From NCBI RefSeq assembly GCF_000472385.1, contig NZ_AWZU01000024.1, forward strand, positions 60,575 through 124,574: a stretch of 64,000 nucleotides of DNA. Reading direction: 5' to 3'. Of the stretch, positions 16,307 through 25,482 are shown in pieces. The position numbers were made by a program, and so were the translations under genes. Source of the DNA: Bradyrhizobium sp. ARR65. GTDB lineage: Bacteria > Pseudomonadota > Alphaproteobacteria > Rhizobiales > Xanthobacteraceae. Position 1 is the stretch's first letter. The number at the start of each line of letters is the position of its first letter. The notes below the pieces were generated by a model. That model worked only from the letters and a program-made list of their open reading frames with translations. It did no database searches and was not told the DNA's origin.

Positions 16307-17420
16307 ATTGGGCGTGTCGCCTTTGGGCGCGCCTCGCTTTGCCCACCTTGCGAGTCTGCTGCGTATCCGGCTTTGCCGCTTCGGCCGCAGGAATTGTCTT
16401 CTCCGGCTGCTGCGCCTGCTCCTTCGATGGCGCCTCTGCCTTGTTCTGCTCCTCCTTGTTCGCCACCTGCCGCGGCGGCGCTTCTGCGGGGCGCTCGGAC
16501 GGCAGCAGCGGGGCGACCTTCGGCAGCGGGTCCAGCACGTCCCATTGGCAGATGCGGTAGTTGTTGTGGCGCTCCATCAGGTCGAGATGGATGTGGTCCT
16601 CATGATGCCAGTCCGAGTCCGGCCCCAGCACGGTAGTGAAGCGCGTGCAGGCCGAATGCAGCATGTCCTCGCGCAACGACCGCGGCTCGTCACGGTCGGT
16701 CAGCACGATCTCGCGGCCGTCGGCGAGCTTAAAGCCGTGCACGTCGAGCGCGTTGGCATGTCCATGCTCGGACAAATGCGCGCCCTTCACGCCGTTGAAG
16801 TTGCGGCACTCGTAGGACTCGAAATTGTCGAGCTCGGCAAGCCGGCTGCCGAGCTCTTGCGCAAGCGGCGCGATGTCGGCGCGGACCCAGTCGGCGATCG
16901 CGGCGGCCATGGGGCAGCGCAGCGTCGCCGCCGGCGACACCGCCACGCGGTGCTTGTCGGGCAGCACGATCGCCTCCAGCCGCACCAGATCGTCGCCGCC
17001 GCAGCCGCCCGGGTCATGGATCGGAGGAAGTGATGGCGCAATCGCAACGTCCTCGGTCAACGCCTGCCGGCACGCCGAGGGTTCGGGAGCAGCCGGCGCC
17101 GTCGCCTGCTCGGCCGGCTTGTGTTCAGAGGAAGCCGCCGGTGGCGGGGCCGGCGGCCGGATCGCCGGCGGTATTTCGGGCTCGCCCCTGGCCTCGGTCG
17201 CCGCTTCCGCCTTCGGCGCATCGGGCGGACGTGGCTTTGGCAACGGCACCTTCACCGCATGGGCGAGGCGGCGCGGCTTTGGCGGAGCTCCGAACAGCTC
17301 GCCCCAGATCGTATGGGCCGACTTGCGTGCAGACGCTGGCGCCGGCTGGGCCAAGCTGCCGACAAGCGCCAGCGCGATTGCAGCGGTAACCATTATGCCG
17401 CGCCTTCGCCATTTGCGCAC
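16305..17420 (-). CDS. Extensin-like C-terminal domain protein (cell-wall associated)
   Basis: GTG at 17420 gives 371 residues with a typical signal peptide (KWRRR n-region, hydrophobic core, cleavage after PASA). An ATG at 17393 would remove the positive n-region. A proline/alanine-rich linker (about 45-110) precedes the extensin-like domain (about 115-300), with GAHLSEHGHANALDVHGF and DWHHEDHIHLDL, a His/Asp arrangement like zinc D,D-peptidase folds. A charged Lys/Glu/Gln tail follows. It probably acts on peptidoglycan in the periplasm. It is convergent with the L,D-transpeptidase. Confidence 0.82.
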   Translation of the reverse strand: MRKWRRRGIMVTAAIALALVGSLAQPAPASARKSAHTIWGELFGAPPKPRRLAHAVKVPLPKPRPPDAPKAEAATEARGEPEIPPAIRPPAPPPAASSEHKPAEQATAPAAPEPSACRQALTEDVAIAPSLPPIHDPGGCGGDDLVRLEAIVLPDKHRVAVSPAATLRCPMAAAIADWVRADIAPLAQELGSRLAELDNFESYECRNFNGVKGAHLSEHGHANALDVHGFKLADGREIVLTDRDEPRSLREDMLHSACTRFTTVLGPDSDWHHEDHIHLDLMERHNNYRICQWDVLDPLPKVAPLLPSERPAEAPPRQVANKEEQNKAEAPSKEQAQQPEKTIPAAEAAKPDTQQTRKVGKARRAQRRHAQ

Positions 17421-17486
17421 CTCTTGGCCCGCGCTAAGTTTCGTGGCAGTCCTTGGCAAGAGGGGAAACACTGGAGGAACGTCCGA

Positions 17487-19115
17487 ATGCTTGGTTTGAT
17501 GCAAGACTGGCCCTTGCTGTGCCATCGCATTATCGAACACGCGGCGACAATTCACGGCACTCAAGAGGTCGTCACACGATCGGTCGAAGGGCCCATCCAC
17601 CGCACCAACTACAAACAGATCCACGATCGTGCGTTGAAGGTCTCGCAGGCGCTCACGCGCGACGGCATCAGGTTCGGCGACCGCATCGCCACAATCGCCT
17701 GGAACACCTGGCGGCATCTCGAATGCTGGTACGGCATCATGGGCATGGGCGCGATCTGCCACACCGTCAATCCGCGCCTGTTTCCCGACCAGATCGCCTG
17801 GATCATCAATCACGCGCAAGATCGCATCGTGCTGACCGATCTCACCTTCGTGCCGATGCTGGAAAAGATCGCCGACAAGATGGCGAGTGTCGAGCGCTAT
17901 GTGGTGCTCACCGACGAGGCGCATATGCCGGAGACATCGCTGAAGAACGCGGTTGCTTACGAGGACTGGATCGGAAGTTGCGACGGCGATTTCGCCTGGA
18001 AGAGCTTCGACGAGAACACCGCCGCCGCGATGTGCTACACCTCGGGCACCACGGGCGATCCCAAGGGCGTTCTGTATTCGCATCGGTCCAACGTGTTGCA
18101 TGCGCTGATGGCCAACTCCAAGGACGCGCTCGGCACGTCCGCCTCGGACACCATGCTTCCCGTCGTACCTTTGTTCCATGCCAATAGCTGGGGCATCGCC
18201 TTTTCCGCGCCCTCGATGGGCACCAAGCTGGTCATGCCGGGCCCGAAGCTCGACGGCGCCTCGGTCTTCGAGCTTCTCGACACGGAGCAAGTCAGCCACA
18301 CCGCGGGCGTGCCGACCGTTTGGCTGATGCTGCTGAACTACATGAGCAGCAACAACCTCAAGCTGCCGCATCTGAAGATGGTGGTCTGCGGCGGCTCGGC
18401 GATGCCGCGCTCGATGATCAAGGCTTTCGTCGAGATGGGCGTCCAGGTGCGCCATGCCTGGGGCATGACCGAGATGAGCCCGCTCGGCACGCTGGCCACG
18501 CTGAAGCCACCGTTTGCGAAAACCACCGGCGAAGAGCGTCTCGACGTGCTGCAGTTGCAGGGCTATCCGCCATTTGGCGTGCAGATGAAGATCACCGACG
18601 ATAGCGGCAACAAATTGCCCTGGGACGGCAAGACCTTCGGCCGGCTGAAAGTGAGCGGCCCGGCGGTTTCGAAGGCCTATTATCGCGTCGACACCAACAT
18701 CCTCGATGAGGAGGGCTATTTCGATACCGGCGATGTCGCGACCATCGACGCGCACGGCTACATGCGCATCACTGACCGTTCCAAGGACGTGATCAAGTCC
18801 GGCGGCGAGTGGATTTCCTCCATTGACCTGGAGAATCTCGCGGTCGCCCATCCGGCGGTCGCGGAAGCCGCTGTGATCGGCGTTCATCATCCCAAATGGG
18901 ACGAACGGCCGCTTCTGATCGTGCAGTTGAAGCAGGGTCAGAAGGCGACGCGCGAGGACATCTTGAAGTTCATGGAAGGCAAGATCGCCAAATGGTGGAT
19001 GCCCGACGACGTCGCCTTTGTCGACGGCATTCCCCACACCGCCACCGGCAAGATCCTCAAGACCGCGCTGCGCGAGCAGTTCAGGAACTACAGCTTCCCG
19101 AACGCCGCGGCCTGA
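17487..19115 (+). CDS. Fatty-acid (medium/long-chain) acyl-CoA ligase
   Basis: The 542-residue enzyme activates a carboxylic acid with ATP and CoA. ATG 17487 follows GGAGGA by eight bases. Adenylate-forming motifs are intact: YTSGTTGDPKG at about 182-192, WGMTEMSP near 325, YFDTGDVATID near 410, the hinge RSKDVIKSGGEWIS, and the catalytic lysine in TGKILKTALRE near the C-terminus. It resembles the FadD / 3-methylmercaptopropionyl-CoA-ligase branch. The substrate is not determinable and the gene stands alone. Confidence 0.88.
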   Translation: MLGLMQDWPLLCHRIIEHAATIHGTQEVVTRSVEGPIHRTNYKQIHDRALKVSQALTRDGIRFGDRIATIAWNTWRHLECWYGIMGMGAICHTVNPRLFPDQIAWIINHAQDRIVLTDLTFVPMLEKIADKMASVERYVVLTDEAHMPETSLKNAVAYEDWIGSCDGDFAWKSFDENTAAAMCYTSGTTGDPKGVLYSHRSNVLHALMANSKDALGTSASDTMLPVVPLFHANSWGIAFSAPSMGTKLVMPGPKLDGASVFELLDTEQVSHTAGVPTVWLMLLNYMSSNNLKLPHLKMVVCGGSAMPRSMIKAFVEMGVQVRHAWGMTEMSPLGTLATLKPPFAKTTGEERLDVLQLQGYPPFGVQMKITDDSGNKLPWDGKTFGRLKVSGPAVSKAYYRVDTNILDEEGYFDTGDVATIDAHGYMRITDRSKDVIKSGGEWISSIDLENLAVAHPAVAEAAVIGVHHPKWDERPLLIVQLKQGQKATREDILKFMEGKIAKWWMPDDVAFVDGIPHTATGKILKTALREQFRNYSFPNAAA

Positions 19116-19138
19116 CGCCCGAAACATCCAGCATGAAG

Positions 19139-19167
19139 CGGCCTCCGGCCCTCGCGGGCGGAGGCCG
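19139..19167 (+). terminator. Hairpin after the acyl-CoA ligase gene
   Basis: CGGCCTCCG (19139-19147) pairs with CGGAGGCCG (19159-19167), about 25 bases after the ligase stop. There is only a weak T-rich tail. Confidence 0.45.
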
Positions 19168-19198
19168 TGTCATTGAGGGCTGGGTCCACCCACTCCGC

Positions 19199-19303
19199 GG
19201 TCATCGTCCGGCTCGACCGGACGATCCAGTATTCCAGAGGCGGCAGAAATTTGAGCCAAACAACAGAGATTACTGGATACCCGCTTTCGCGGGGCATGAC
19301 GGA
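19199..19303. repeat. Palindromic intergenic element, family D
   Basis: CGGTCATCGTCCGGCTCGACCGGACGATCCAG starts the unit, and ACTGGATACCCGCTTTCGCGGGGCATGACGG ends it in complementary orientation. It fills most of the 317-base gap before the solute-binding protein gene; nothing else is seen there. A related but diverged stretch occurs at 22831-22960. Confidence 0.6.
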
Positions 19304-19432
19304 CAGATAGTCCAGATCGGTTAACGCTGGCGGCGGCTTGGCGTGAAACAGCGACGAAAGGCGAATTGGAAGCAGGGGGCTGCCTTTCTAATTTCCCGCC
19401 AGTTTAGAACCAGAAGCCCAGGGAACGCCCAT

Positions 19433-20641
19433 ATGACAGGATCAATCGCGAGACGGACTTTGCCGTGGCTGTTTTTCGCGGCGCTTGCCACGAGCGCGCA
19501 CGCGGCCGGAAACAGGGTGGTGATCGGCGATATCGATGACATGTCCGGCCTCTATGCCGACGTGATCGGCCCCGGCGGCGTCGTGGCCGCCAAGATGGCG
19601 ATTGAGGATTTCGGCGGCACCGTGCTCGGCAACAAGATCGAGTTCATGGAGACCGACCATCAGAACAAGCCTGACGTGGGCGCACAGAAATTCCGCGAGT
19701 GGGCCGACCGCGACGGCGTGACCATGATCCTCGGCGGCTCGAACACCGGCGTCAGCCTCGCCATGGCAAACGCCGCGAAGGAAAAGAAGATACCGTTCAT
19801 CGCAATCGGCGCGGCCGGCGCATCGCTGACCGGCAAGGACTGCACGCCTTACACCGTGCACTACGCCTACGACACCACCTCGCTCGCCAACGGTACGGCG
19901 AAGACCATGGTGAATCAGGGCGGCAAGACCTGGTTCTTCCTCACCGCCGACTATGCGTTCGGCACACAGCTACAGGAAGCCGCCGCCAAGGTGGTCGAAG
20001 CCAGTGGCGGCAAGGTCGTCGGCGCGGTGCGCGTACCGCTCTCGACCTCGGATTTCTCGAGCTATCTCTTGCAGGCGCAGAACTCCGGCGCCCAGGTGCT
20101 GGGGCTCGCCAACGCCGGCAACGACTTCACCAACTCGATCAAGGCGGCCGATGAGTTCGGCATCGCCAACTCAATGAAGCCCGCGGCGCTGCTCGCCTTC
20201 ATCAGCGACATCCACAGCCTGGGCTTGAGCACCGCCAAGGGGCTTTATCTCACCACCGGCTGGTATTGGGACCTCAACGACAAGACCCGCGCCTTCGCAA
20301 AGCGGTATTTCGCGAAGACCCAGCGCGAGCCGACCATGAACCAGGCGGCGTACTACTCCGCCACGCTGGCCTATCTGAACGCAGTGAAGGCCGCGGGCAC
20401 CACCGATTCCGACAAGGTGATGTCCGAGTTGCACAAGATGAAAATCGACGACATGTTCACCAGCAATGGCAAGATCCGCGCCGACGGCTTGATGGAACAT
20501 GAGATGTACATCATGCAGGTGAAGAAGCCGGAAGAGTCCAAATATCCCTGGGACTATTACAAGCTGGTCCAGACCATGTCGGGCGAGGAAGCGTTCGGAA
20601 AGTTGTCCGATTCCGCCTGCCCGCTCGTGACGACGCATTGA
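19433..20641 (+). CDS. ABC transporter substrate-binding protein, branched-chain amino acid type
   Basis: ATG 19433 gives 402 residues with a Sec signal peptide (cleavage after AHAA). The mature part has the LivJ-like type I periplasmic binding fold: DDMSGLYADVIGPGGVVAAKMAIEDFGG, then ILGGSNTGVSLAMANAAKEK and TADYAFGTQLQ. It should bind a small amino-acid-like or aromatic ligand in the periplasm. No permease or ATPase genes are adjacent, so it is an orphan receptor that must join a transporter encoded elsewhere. A strong terminator follows. Confidence 0.88.
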   Translation: MTGSIARRTLPWLFFAALATSAHAAGNRVVIGDIDDMSGLYADVIGPGGVVAAKMAIEDFGGTVLGNKIEFMETDHQNKPDVGAQKFREWADRDGVTMILGGSNTGVSLAMANAAKEKKIPFIAIGAAGASLTGKDCTPYTVHYAYDTTSLANGTAKTMVNQGGKTWFFLTADYAFGTQLQEAAAKVVEASGGKVVGAVRVPLSTSDFSSYLLQAQNSGAQVLGLANAGNDFTNSIKAADEFGIANSMKPAALLAFISDIHSLGLSTAKGLYLTTGWYWDLNDKTRAFAKRYFAKTQREPTMNQAAYYSATLAYLNAVKAAGTTDSDKVMSELHKMKIDDMFTSNGKIRADGLMEHEMYIMQVKKPEESKYPWDYYKLVQTMSGEEAFGKLSDSACPLVTTH

Positions 20642-20644
20642 GGC

Positions 20645-20682
20645 AAAACCGCGCCCCGCTGCAAAGCCGGGCGCGGTTTTCT
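20645..20682 (+). terminator. Rho-independent terminator after the solute-binding protein gene
   Basis: AAAACCGCGCCC (20645-20656) pairs exactly with GGGCGCGGTTTT (20669-20680), giving a 12-bp stem ending in a T tract four bases after the stop codon. Confidence 0.88.
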
Positions 20683-20808
20683 GCTCACCACTTCGGCCGA
20701 AACCTCCTATGAAGCCCCTTCCCTGCGGACCAAAAAGTGCGCTAGGCAGCTAGCGCTTGAGCCGCCCGCGTGACCGGGACGGGTGGCCCATCCGCAGTGG
20801 ATTAGACG

Positions 20809-21666
20809 ATGGCCCGCAGGTTCTCCGCTCCCTATCTCTCGGAGCCCATCTCCAGCCTAGCAAGCTGGGCGCGCAACCTCGCGGTGTTCTCCATCGTCGC
20901 GGTGCTGGTCTCGATCGTCATCGTCCGCTTCGGCTTTCTTGAGGTGAAGCCGGCGCTCGCGACCTTTTTCGGCGCGCTCGCCCTTGCGGGACTTTCCATC
21001 CTGATCGGGTTCGCCGGTTTCGCCGCGATCTGGCAGAACGGCACCCGCGGCATGAGCCGTATCTTACTGGCGTTCCTGATCGACGCCCTGGTGCTCGCCT
21101 ACCCCGCCTATCTCGTGTTCCAATATCGCAGGCTACCGCCGATCCACGACATCACGACAGACCCGATTGATCCGCCGCGTTTCGAGGCGTTGAGCCGGCT
21201 GCGCACCGGTGAGGACACCAATCCCGCCGCCTATGCGGGGCTCTATTCCGCCGAGCAGCAGCGCAAGGCCTATCCCGATATCGAGCCGGTGAGCCTGGAG
21301 ATTCCGGTCGATCGCGCCTATGCGCTCGCGCTGCGGCTCGCCAACAAACGCAAATGGTTGATCATCGACGAACGTCCGCCGCAGCCGCCGCGCGGCATCG
21401 GCCGTATCGAGGCGGTGGCACGCACGCCGATCATGGGTTTTCGCGAGGACGTCTCGATCCGGGTGCAGCCGGACGGCGAGGACTCTCGCGTCGATATCCG
21501 CTCCTCATCGCGCTATTTCCAGAGCGACCTCGGCAGCAATGCCGCGCGCATCTCCAAATTCATCGATGATCTCAATGCCGCGGCGGAAGCGGACAGCCAG
21601 AAACCGGCCAAGAAGCCGCCGCCACCACCGCAGCCGAAGGCACCGGCAAGAACGGTGAAAAAATGA
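20809..21666 (+). CDS. DUF1499 domain membrane protein
   Basis: The 285-residue protein has three predicted membrane helices at about 22-45, 52-74 and 82-104. A soluble domain follows (about 115-265) that looks like DUF1499, with YPDIEPVSLEIPVDRAYALALRLA and a conserved FREDVSIRV stretch. It ends in a Lys/Pro-rich tail. Its function is unknown; the family is common in rhizobia. It is monocistronic and followed by palindromic repeats. Confidence 0.78.
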   Translation: MARRFSAPYLSEPISSLASWARNLAVFSIVAVLVSIVIVRFGFLEVKPALATFFGALALAGLSILIGFAGFAAIWQNGTRGMSRILLAFLIDALVLAYPAYLVFQYRRLPPIHDITTDPIDPPRFEALSRLRTGEDTNPAAYAGLYSAEQQRKAYPDIEPVSLEIPVDRAYALALRLANKRKWLIIDERPPQPPRGIGRIEAVARTPIMGFREDVSIRVQPDGEDSRVDIRSSSRYFQSDLGSNAARISKFIDDLNAAAEADSQKPAKKPPPPPQPKAPARTVKK

Positions 21667-21717
21667 CGTCGTGACAAGTCGTCATTCCGGGGCGCGGCGA
21701 AGCCGTGGACCCGCTTT

Positions 21718-21824
21718 CTCTCAACGTCGTCATTGGCGGCGCGGCGAAGCACTCCAGACTTTCTCCGCGGATGCAGTCTGGATTGCTTCGTCCGCTTCGC
21801 TCCTCGCAATGACGACGTTGAGAG
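21718..21824. repeat. Palindromic intergenic element, family B, with 17-bp outer arms
   Basis: CTCTCAACGTCGTCATT (21718-21734) is exactly complementary to AATGACGACGTTGAGAG (21808-21824). Between them lie complementary blocks around TCCAGACTTTCTCCG and GCAGTCTGGATTGC. It lies between the DUF1499 and MBL-fold genes, which converge here. Related elements are at 30118-30240 and 60227-60380. Confidence 0.8.
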
Positions 21825-21861
21825 AGTGCGCCTTTCGCGCTGACGCGCCGGGAATGGCGGA

Positions 21862-22782
21862 TCATGAGGCGAGCCGATATGTCCCGCCGATCACCGGATC
21901 GCCTTCGGTTGCGACCACGCCGCGCGCGACGAGGTCTTCCAGATGCGCCAGCACCGAATAGCCGGCGGCGGTGGTGAGGCGGGGATCGATGCCGATATAG
22001 ATTGCGCGCACCAGGGTCGGAATGTCCGCCTCGCCCTTGCCGAGGCGATGCAGGATCGAGGCCTCGCGCGCCTTGCGGTGGCGGATGAGGAAGCGCACAT
22101 AGCGCGGCCCTTCCGGAATTTCCGGACCATGGCCGGAGAAATAAAGATCCTCGTTGCGGCTCGCGAGCCGCTCCAAGGAGGCCATGTAATCGACCATCGA
22201 TCCATCCGGCGGCGCGACGATCGAGGTCGACCAGCCCATCACATGGTCGCCGACAAAATTGACCTTCTGCTCCGGCCATGCGAAAGCCATGTGATTGGCG
22301 GTGTGGCCGGGTGTGGCCACCGCCTCGAGCCGCCACCCCGCTCCTTCGATGACGTCGCCATGGGCGAGCGCAACGTCCGGCGCAAATTCGCGGTCGGCGC
22401 CGGATTCCGGGTTGTGCTTCTCGCTCTCATAGCGCGGGCGCGAGGCGCGATGCGGGCCTTCGGCATACACGGTGGCGCCGGTCGCCTGCTTGATGCGGCC
22501 GGTGTTCGGGGAATGATCGCGATGGGTGTGGGTGACGACGATATGCGTCACGGTCTCGCCGCGCAGGGCATCGAGCAGCGCCTTCGCATGCGCCTCATTG
22601 TCCGGACCGGGATCGAGGATCGCGACCTTGCCTTTCCCGATAATGTAGCTGACCGTGCCGGTGAAGGTGAACGGGCTCGGATTGTCGCACAGCACGCGCC
22701 GCACGCCCGGCCGCACTTCCTCGACCACGCCGGGTTTTAAGGGGAAGTTGCGGTTGAAGGGGATGTCGTCGTTATCGGCCAT
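21862..22782 (-). CDS. MBL-fold metallo-hydrolase
   Basis: ATG 22782 gives 306 residues of the metallo-beta-lactamase fold. The metal site THTHRDHSP places H85, H87, D89 and H90, with further ligands in ATPGHTANHMAF and the C-terminal SGHGPEI. The C-terminal part has a winged-helix-like extension (LRHRKAREASILHRL), as in the LACTB2/beta-lactamase-like hydrolase group. The substrate is unknown, possibly thioesters or RNA. An upstream in-frame start at 22824 adds only non-conserved residues. Confidence 0.87.
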   Translation of the reverse strand: MADNDDIPFNRNFPLKPGVVEEVRPGVRRVLCDNPSPFTFTGTVSYIIGKGKVAILDPGPDNEAHAKALLDALRGETVTHIVVTHTHRDHSPNTGRIKQATGATVYAEGPHRASRPRYESEKHNPESGADREFAPDVALAHGDVIEGAGWRLEAVATPGHTANHMAFAWPEQKVNFVGDHVMGWSTSIVAPPDGSMVDYMASLERLASRNEDLYFSGHGPEIPEGPRYVRFLIRHRKAREASILHRLGKGEADIPTLVRAIYIGIDPRLTTAAGYSVLAHLEDLVARGVVATEGDPVIGGTYRLAS

Positions 22783-22830
22783 CGGAGATGCCTGTCTTAC
22801 GCAATGGGCACGAGGGCGCCCCACCCTCGC

Positions 22831-22960
22831 TCGTCATACCCCGAGAAGGCGGGATATCCAGTAAACACCGCTCTTCTGGACCGCCTCTGGAACCGGATCG
22901 TCAGTTGGAGCCTGTCATCGGGCTCGCCGAAGGCGAGACCCGCTGGCGGACGACGACAGC
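22831..22960. repeat. Diverged intergenic repeat
   Basis: CGTCATACCCCGAGAAGGCGGGATATCCAGTA followed by GCTCGCCGAAGGCGAGACCCGCTGGCGGACGACGAC resembles the family D element at 19199-19303 and fills the gap before the glutaryl-CoA dehydrogenase gene. Boundaries are approximate. Confidence 0.45.
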
Positions 22961-22993
22961 GGAATGCAAGGACGCGGCCCCGCCCTCGTCACC

Positions 22994-24208
22994 TCACGAA
23001 AACGCCTGGATCCCGGTGATCGCGCGGCCGAGGATCAGCGCGTGCACGTCGTGGGTGCCTTCGTAGGTATTGACGGTTTCCAGGTTCGCAACATGGCGCA
23101 TCACGTGATATTCGATCTGGATGCCGTTGCCGCCATGCATGTCGCGGCAGGTCCGCGCGATGTCGAGCGCCTTGCCGCAATTGTTGCGCTTGACGATGGA
23201 GATCATCTCCGGCGCCATCTTGCCCTCGTCCATGAGACGGCCGACGCGCAAAGAGCCCTGCAGGCCGAGCGCGATCTCCGTCTCCATATCCGCCAGCTTC
23301 TTCTGGACGAGCTGCGTCGCCGCCAGCGGACGGTTAAACTGCTTGCGGTCCAGCGTGTATTGCCGCGCCCGGTGCATGCAGTCTTCCGCGGCACCCATGG
23401 CGCCCCAGGAAATACCGTAGCGGGCGCGGTTGAGGCAGCCGAACGGACCCTTCAGCCCCGACACGTTCGGCAACAACGCGCTTTCCGGCACCACCACACC
23501 CTCCATCACCACCTCGCCGGTGATGGAGGCGCGCAGCGACAGCTTGCCGCCGATTTTCGGCGCCGACAGGCCTTTCATGCCCTTCTCGAGAATGAAGCCG
23601 CGGATCTGGTTGTTGTGCTCGGCCGACTTGGCCCAGACCACGAAGACGTCAGCGATCGGGGCATTGGAGATCCACATCTTCGTGCCAGTCAGGCGGTAGC
23701 CGTCCGACACCTTCTCGGCACGGGTTTTCATGCCGCCGGGGTCGGAACCGGCATCGGGCTCCGTGAGGCCGAAGCAGCCGACCCATTCGCCGGTCGCGAG
23801 CTTGGGCAGGTATTTCTTGCGCTGGGTCTCATCGCCATAGGCGTAGATCGGATACATCACCAGCGAGGACTGCACCGAGTTCATCGAGCGATAGCCGCTA
23901 TCGACACGTTCGATTTCGCGCGCCACCAGGCCATAGGCCACATAGCTCGCATTGGCGCAGCCATATTCCTCCGGCAGCGTAACGCCGATCAGGCCGAGCT
24001 CGCCCATCTCGTTGAAGATCTCGCGATCGGTCTTTTCCTCCAGGTAGGCCTTGATGACGCGCGGCAGCAACTTCTCCTGCGCATAGGCGCGCGCAGTGTC
24101 GCGGATCATGCGCTCGTCTTCTGTGAGCTGCTCGTCAAGCAGGAACGGATCGTCCCACTTGAAAGATGCCGCGGACGGCTTGTCCTTGGCCTGAGGGCGC
24201 ACGCTCAT
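22994..24208 (-). CDS. gcdH: Glutaryl-CoA dehydrogenase
   Basis: This is an FAD acyl-CoA dehydrogenase that converts glutaryl-CoA to crotonyl-CoA and CO2 in lysine, hydroxylysine and tryptophan breakdown. The 404-residue protein has the family motifs CFGLTEPDAGSDPGGM and KMWISNAP, and the catalytic glutamate E383 in NTYEGTHD. The N-terminus FKWDDPFLLDEQLTEDERMIRD is characteristic of GcdH rather than straight-chain dehydrogenases. It is monocistronic, without an adjacent ETF or glutarate gene, and is flanked by repeats. Confidence 0.92.
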   Translation of the reverse strand: MSVRPQAKDKPSAASFKWDDPFLLDEQLTEDERMIRDTARAYAQEKLLPRVIKAYLEEKTDREIFNEMGELGLIGVTLPEEYGCANASYVAYGLVAREIERVDSGYRSMNSVQSSLVMYPIYAYGDETQRKKYLPKLATGEWVGCFGLTEPDAGSDPGGMKTRAEKVSDGYRLTGTKMWISNAPIADVFVVWAKSAEHNNQIRGFILEKGMKGLSAPKIGGKLSLRASITGEVVMEGVVVPESALLPNVSGLKGPFGCLNRARYGISWGAMGAAEDCMHRARQYTLDRKQFNRPLAATQLVQKKLADMETEIALGLQGSLRVGRLMDEGKMAPEMISIVKRNNCGKALDIARTCRDMHGGNGIQIEYHVMRHVANLETVNTYEGTHDVHALILGRAITGIQAFS

Positions 24209-24295
24209 GAGAAATCCTTTCGCATCAGACTTAACGGAATTGGCCTACAAATTAGAACGCCATCGCGCCAAGCGCAATTGCATCCGGAACATCCC

Positions 24296-24390
24296 GTCAT
24301 TCCGGGGCGTCGGCGCTAGCGACGAACCCGGACTCTCGCGCCACAACTTCGAGATTCTGGGTTCGATGCTGCGCATCGCCCCGGAATGAC
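24296..24390. repeat. Palindromic intergenic element, family A copy 3
   Basis: GTCATTCCGGGGCGTCGGCGCTAGCGACGAACCCGG opens the unit and GGTTCGATGCTGCGCATCGCCCCGGAATGAC closes it in inverted orientation. It lies between ribB and gcdH. Confidence 0.8.
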
Positions 24391-24405
24391 GGCCAATGGT
24401 GGGAG

Positions 24406-25482
24406 CTAAATGTCCAACCGCTCGTTGGCGACGATCTCGATGCCGAAGCCGGACAATCCCTTGTAGTCATGCACCGACGAGGTGAGATTGATGATGGAGG
24501 TGACGCCGAGATCACGCAGGATCTGCGCGCCGACGCCGACCTCGCGCCACTGCCTGTGACGATCGGCTTCCGCGGTTTTGGTTTCGCCGACAGGCTCGAC
24601 GGGAACGCCGGCCGCGCCGTCGCGCAAGTAGACCAGGACACCGCGTCCGGCGCGTTTGAAATGCTGCAGAACCACCTGCATGCGCTCCGATCCAGTGAAC
24701 AGGTCCTTGACGATGTTCGGCTTGTGCAGCCGGGTCAGCACTCGTCGGCCATCGCCGATCCCGTTATAGACGAAAGCGGCATGGGTGATCTCATCGAACG
24801 GCGAGCGATAGGCATAGCCCTGCAACGGACCGATCGGGCTTTCCATCGTAAAGGTCGAGACCCGCTCGATCAGCTTCTCGCGGGCCTGGCGATAAGCGAT
24901 GAGGTCGGCGATGGTGACATGCTTCAGCTTGTTGGCGGCGGCGAAGCGGGCGACCTGCTCGCCCTTCATCACCGTACCGTCGTCGTTCATCAGTTCGCTG
25001 ATGACGCCGACCGGCGGCAGGCCGGACAGCTTGCAGAGGTCGACCGCGGCCTCGGTGTGGCCGGAACGCAGGAGCACCCCGCCCTCGCGGGCGATCAGCG
25101 GGAACACATGTCCCGGCCGCGCAAAATCGTCGGCGCCGACATTCGGGTTGGCGAGCGCCCGACAGCAGGAGGCGCGTTCCTCCGCCGAAATTCCGGTGCC
25201 GCCATCGGGCTTATAGTCGATCGACACCGTAAATGCCGTCGTGTGCGCCGAGTCGTTGTGCGCGACCATCGGATCGAGCCGCAGCCGGCGTGCATCCTCC
25301 TGGGTGATCGGCGCGCAGACGATCCCTGACGTGTGGCGAATGATGAAGGCCATCTTTTCCGGCGTGCACAACGAGGCAGCGACGATCAGATCGCCCTCGC
25401 CCTCGCGGTCATCATCGTCGGTGACGACGACGAGTTCGCCGTTGGCAAAAGCTTCCAGAACTTCCTGAATCGTATCGGCCAT
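24406..25482 (-). CDS. ribB: 3,4-dihydroxy-2-butanone-4-phosphate synthase with degenerate GTP cyclohydrolase II domain
   Basis: The N-terminal half (about 1-205) is a complete RibB domain. The metal/substrate loop DREGEGDLIVAA lies at 25-36, with the RHTSGIVC region and RPGHVFPLIAREGGVLLRSGHTEAA. It makes the four-carbon riboflavin precursor from ribulose 5-phosphate. The C-terminal half (about 210-358) keeps the GTP cyclohydrolase II fold but lacks the HSEC and CDCG cysteine motifs that bind zinc; the corresponding region reads LHKPNIVKDLFTGSERMQ. It should not open GTP. This matches the RibBX type described in proteobacteria, so a separate ribA is expected elsewhere. Confidence 0.9.
   Translation of the reverse strand: MADTIQEVLEAFANGELVVVTDDDDREGEGDLIVAASLCTPEKMAFIIRHTSGIVCAPITQEDARRLRLDPMVAHNDSAHTTAFTVSIDYKPDGGTGISAEERASCCRALANPNVGADDFARPGHVFPLIAREGGVLLRSGHTEAAVDLCKLSGLPPVGVISELMNDDGTVMKGEQVARFAAANKLKHVTIADLIAYRQAREKLIERVSTFTMESPIGPLQGYAYRSPFDEITHAAFVYNGIGDGRRVLTRLHKPNIVKDLFTGSERMQVVLQHFKRAGRGVLVYLRDGAAGVPVEPVGETKTAEADRHRQWREVGVGAQILRDLGVTSIINLTSSVHDYKGLSGFGIEIVANERLDI

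Noticed and set aside
17421..19127. N-terminal extension giving a 940-residue protein with the extensin-like domain
   Set aside because: The extension is antisense to the acyl-CoA ligase. A signal peptide starting at 17420 marks the real N-terminus.
22964..24319. 451-codon plus-strand open frame
   Set aside because: It is antisense to glutaryl-CoA dehydrogenase and shows no recognisable motif.
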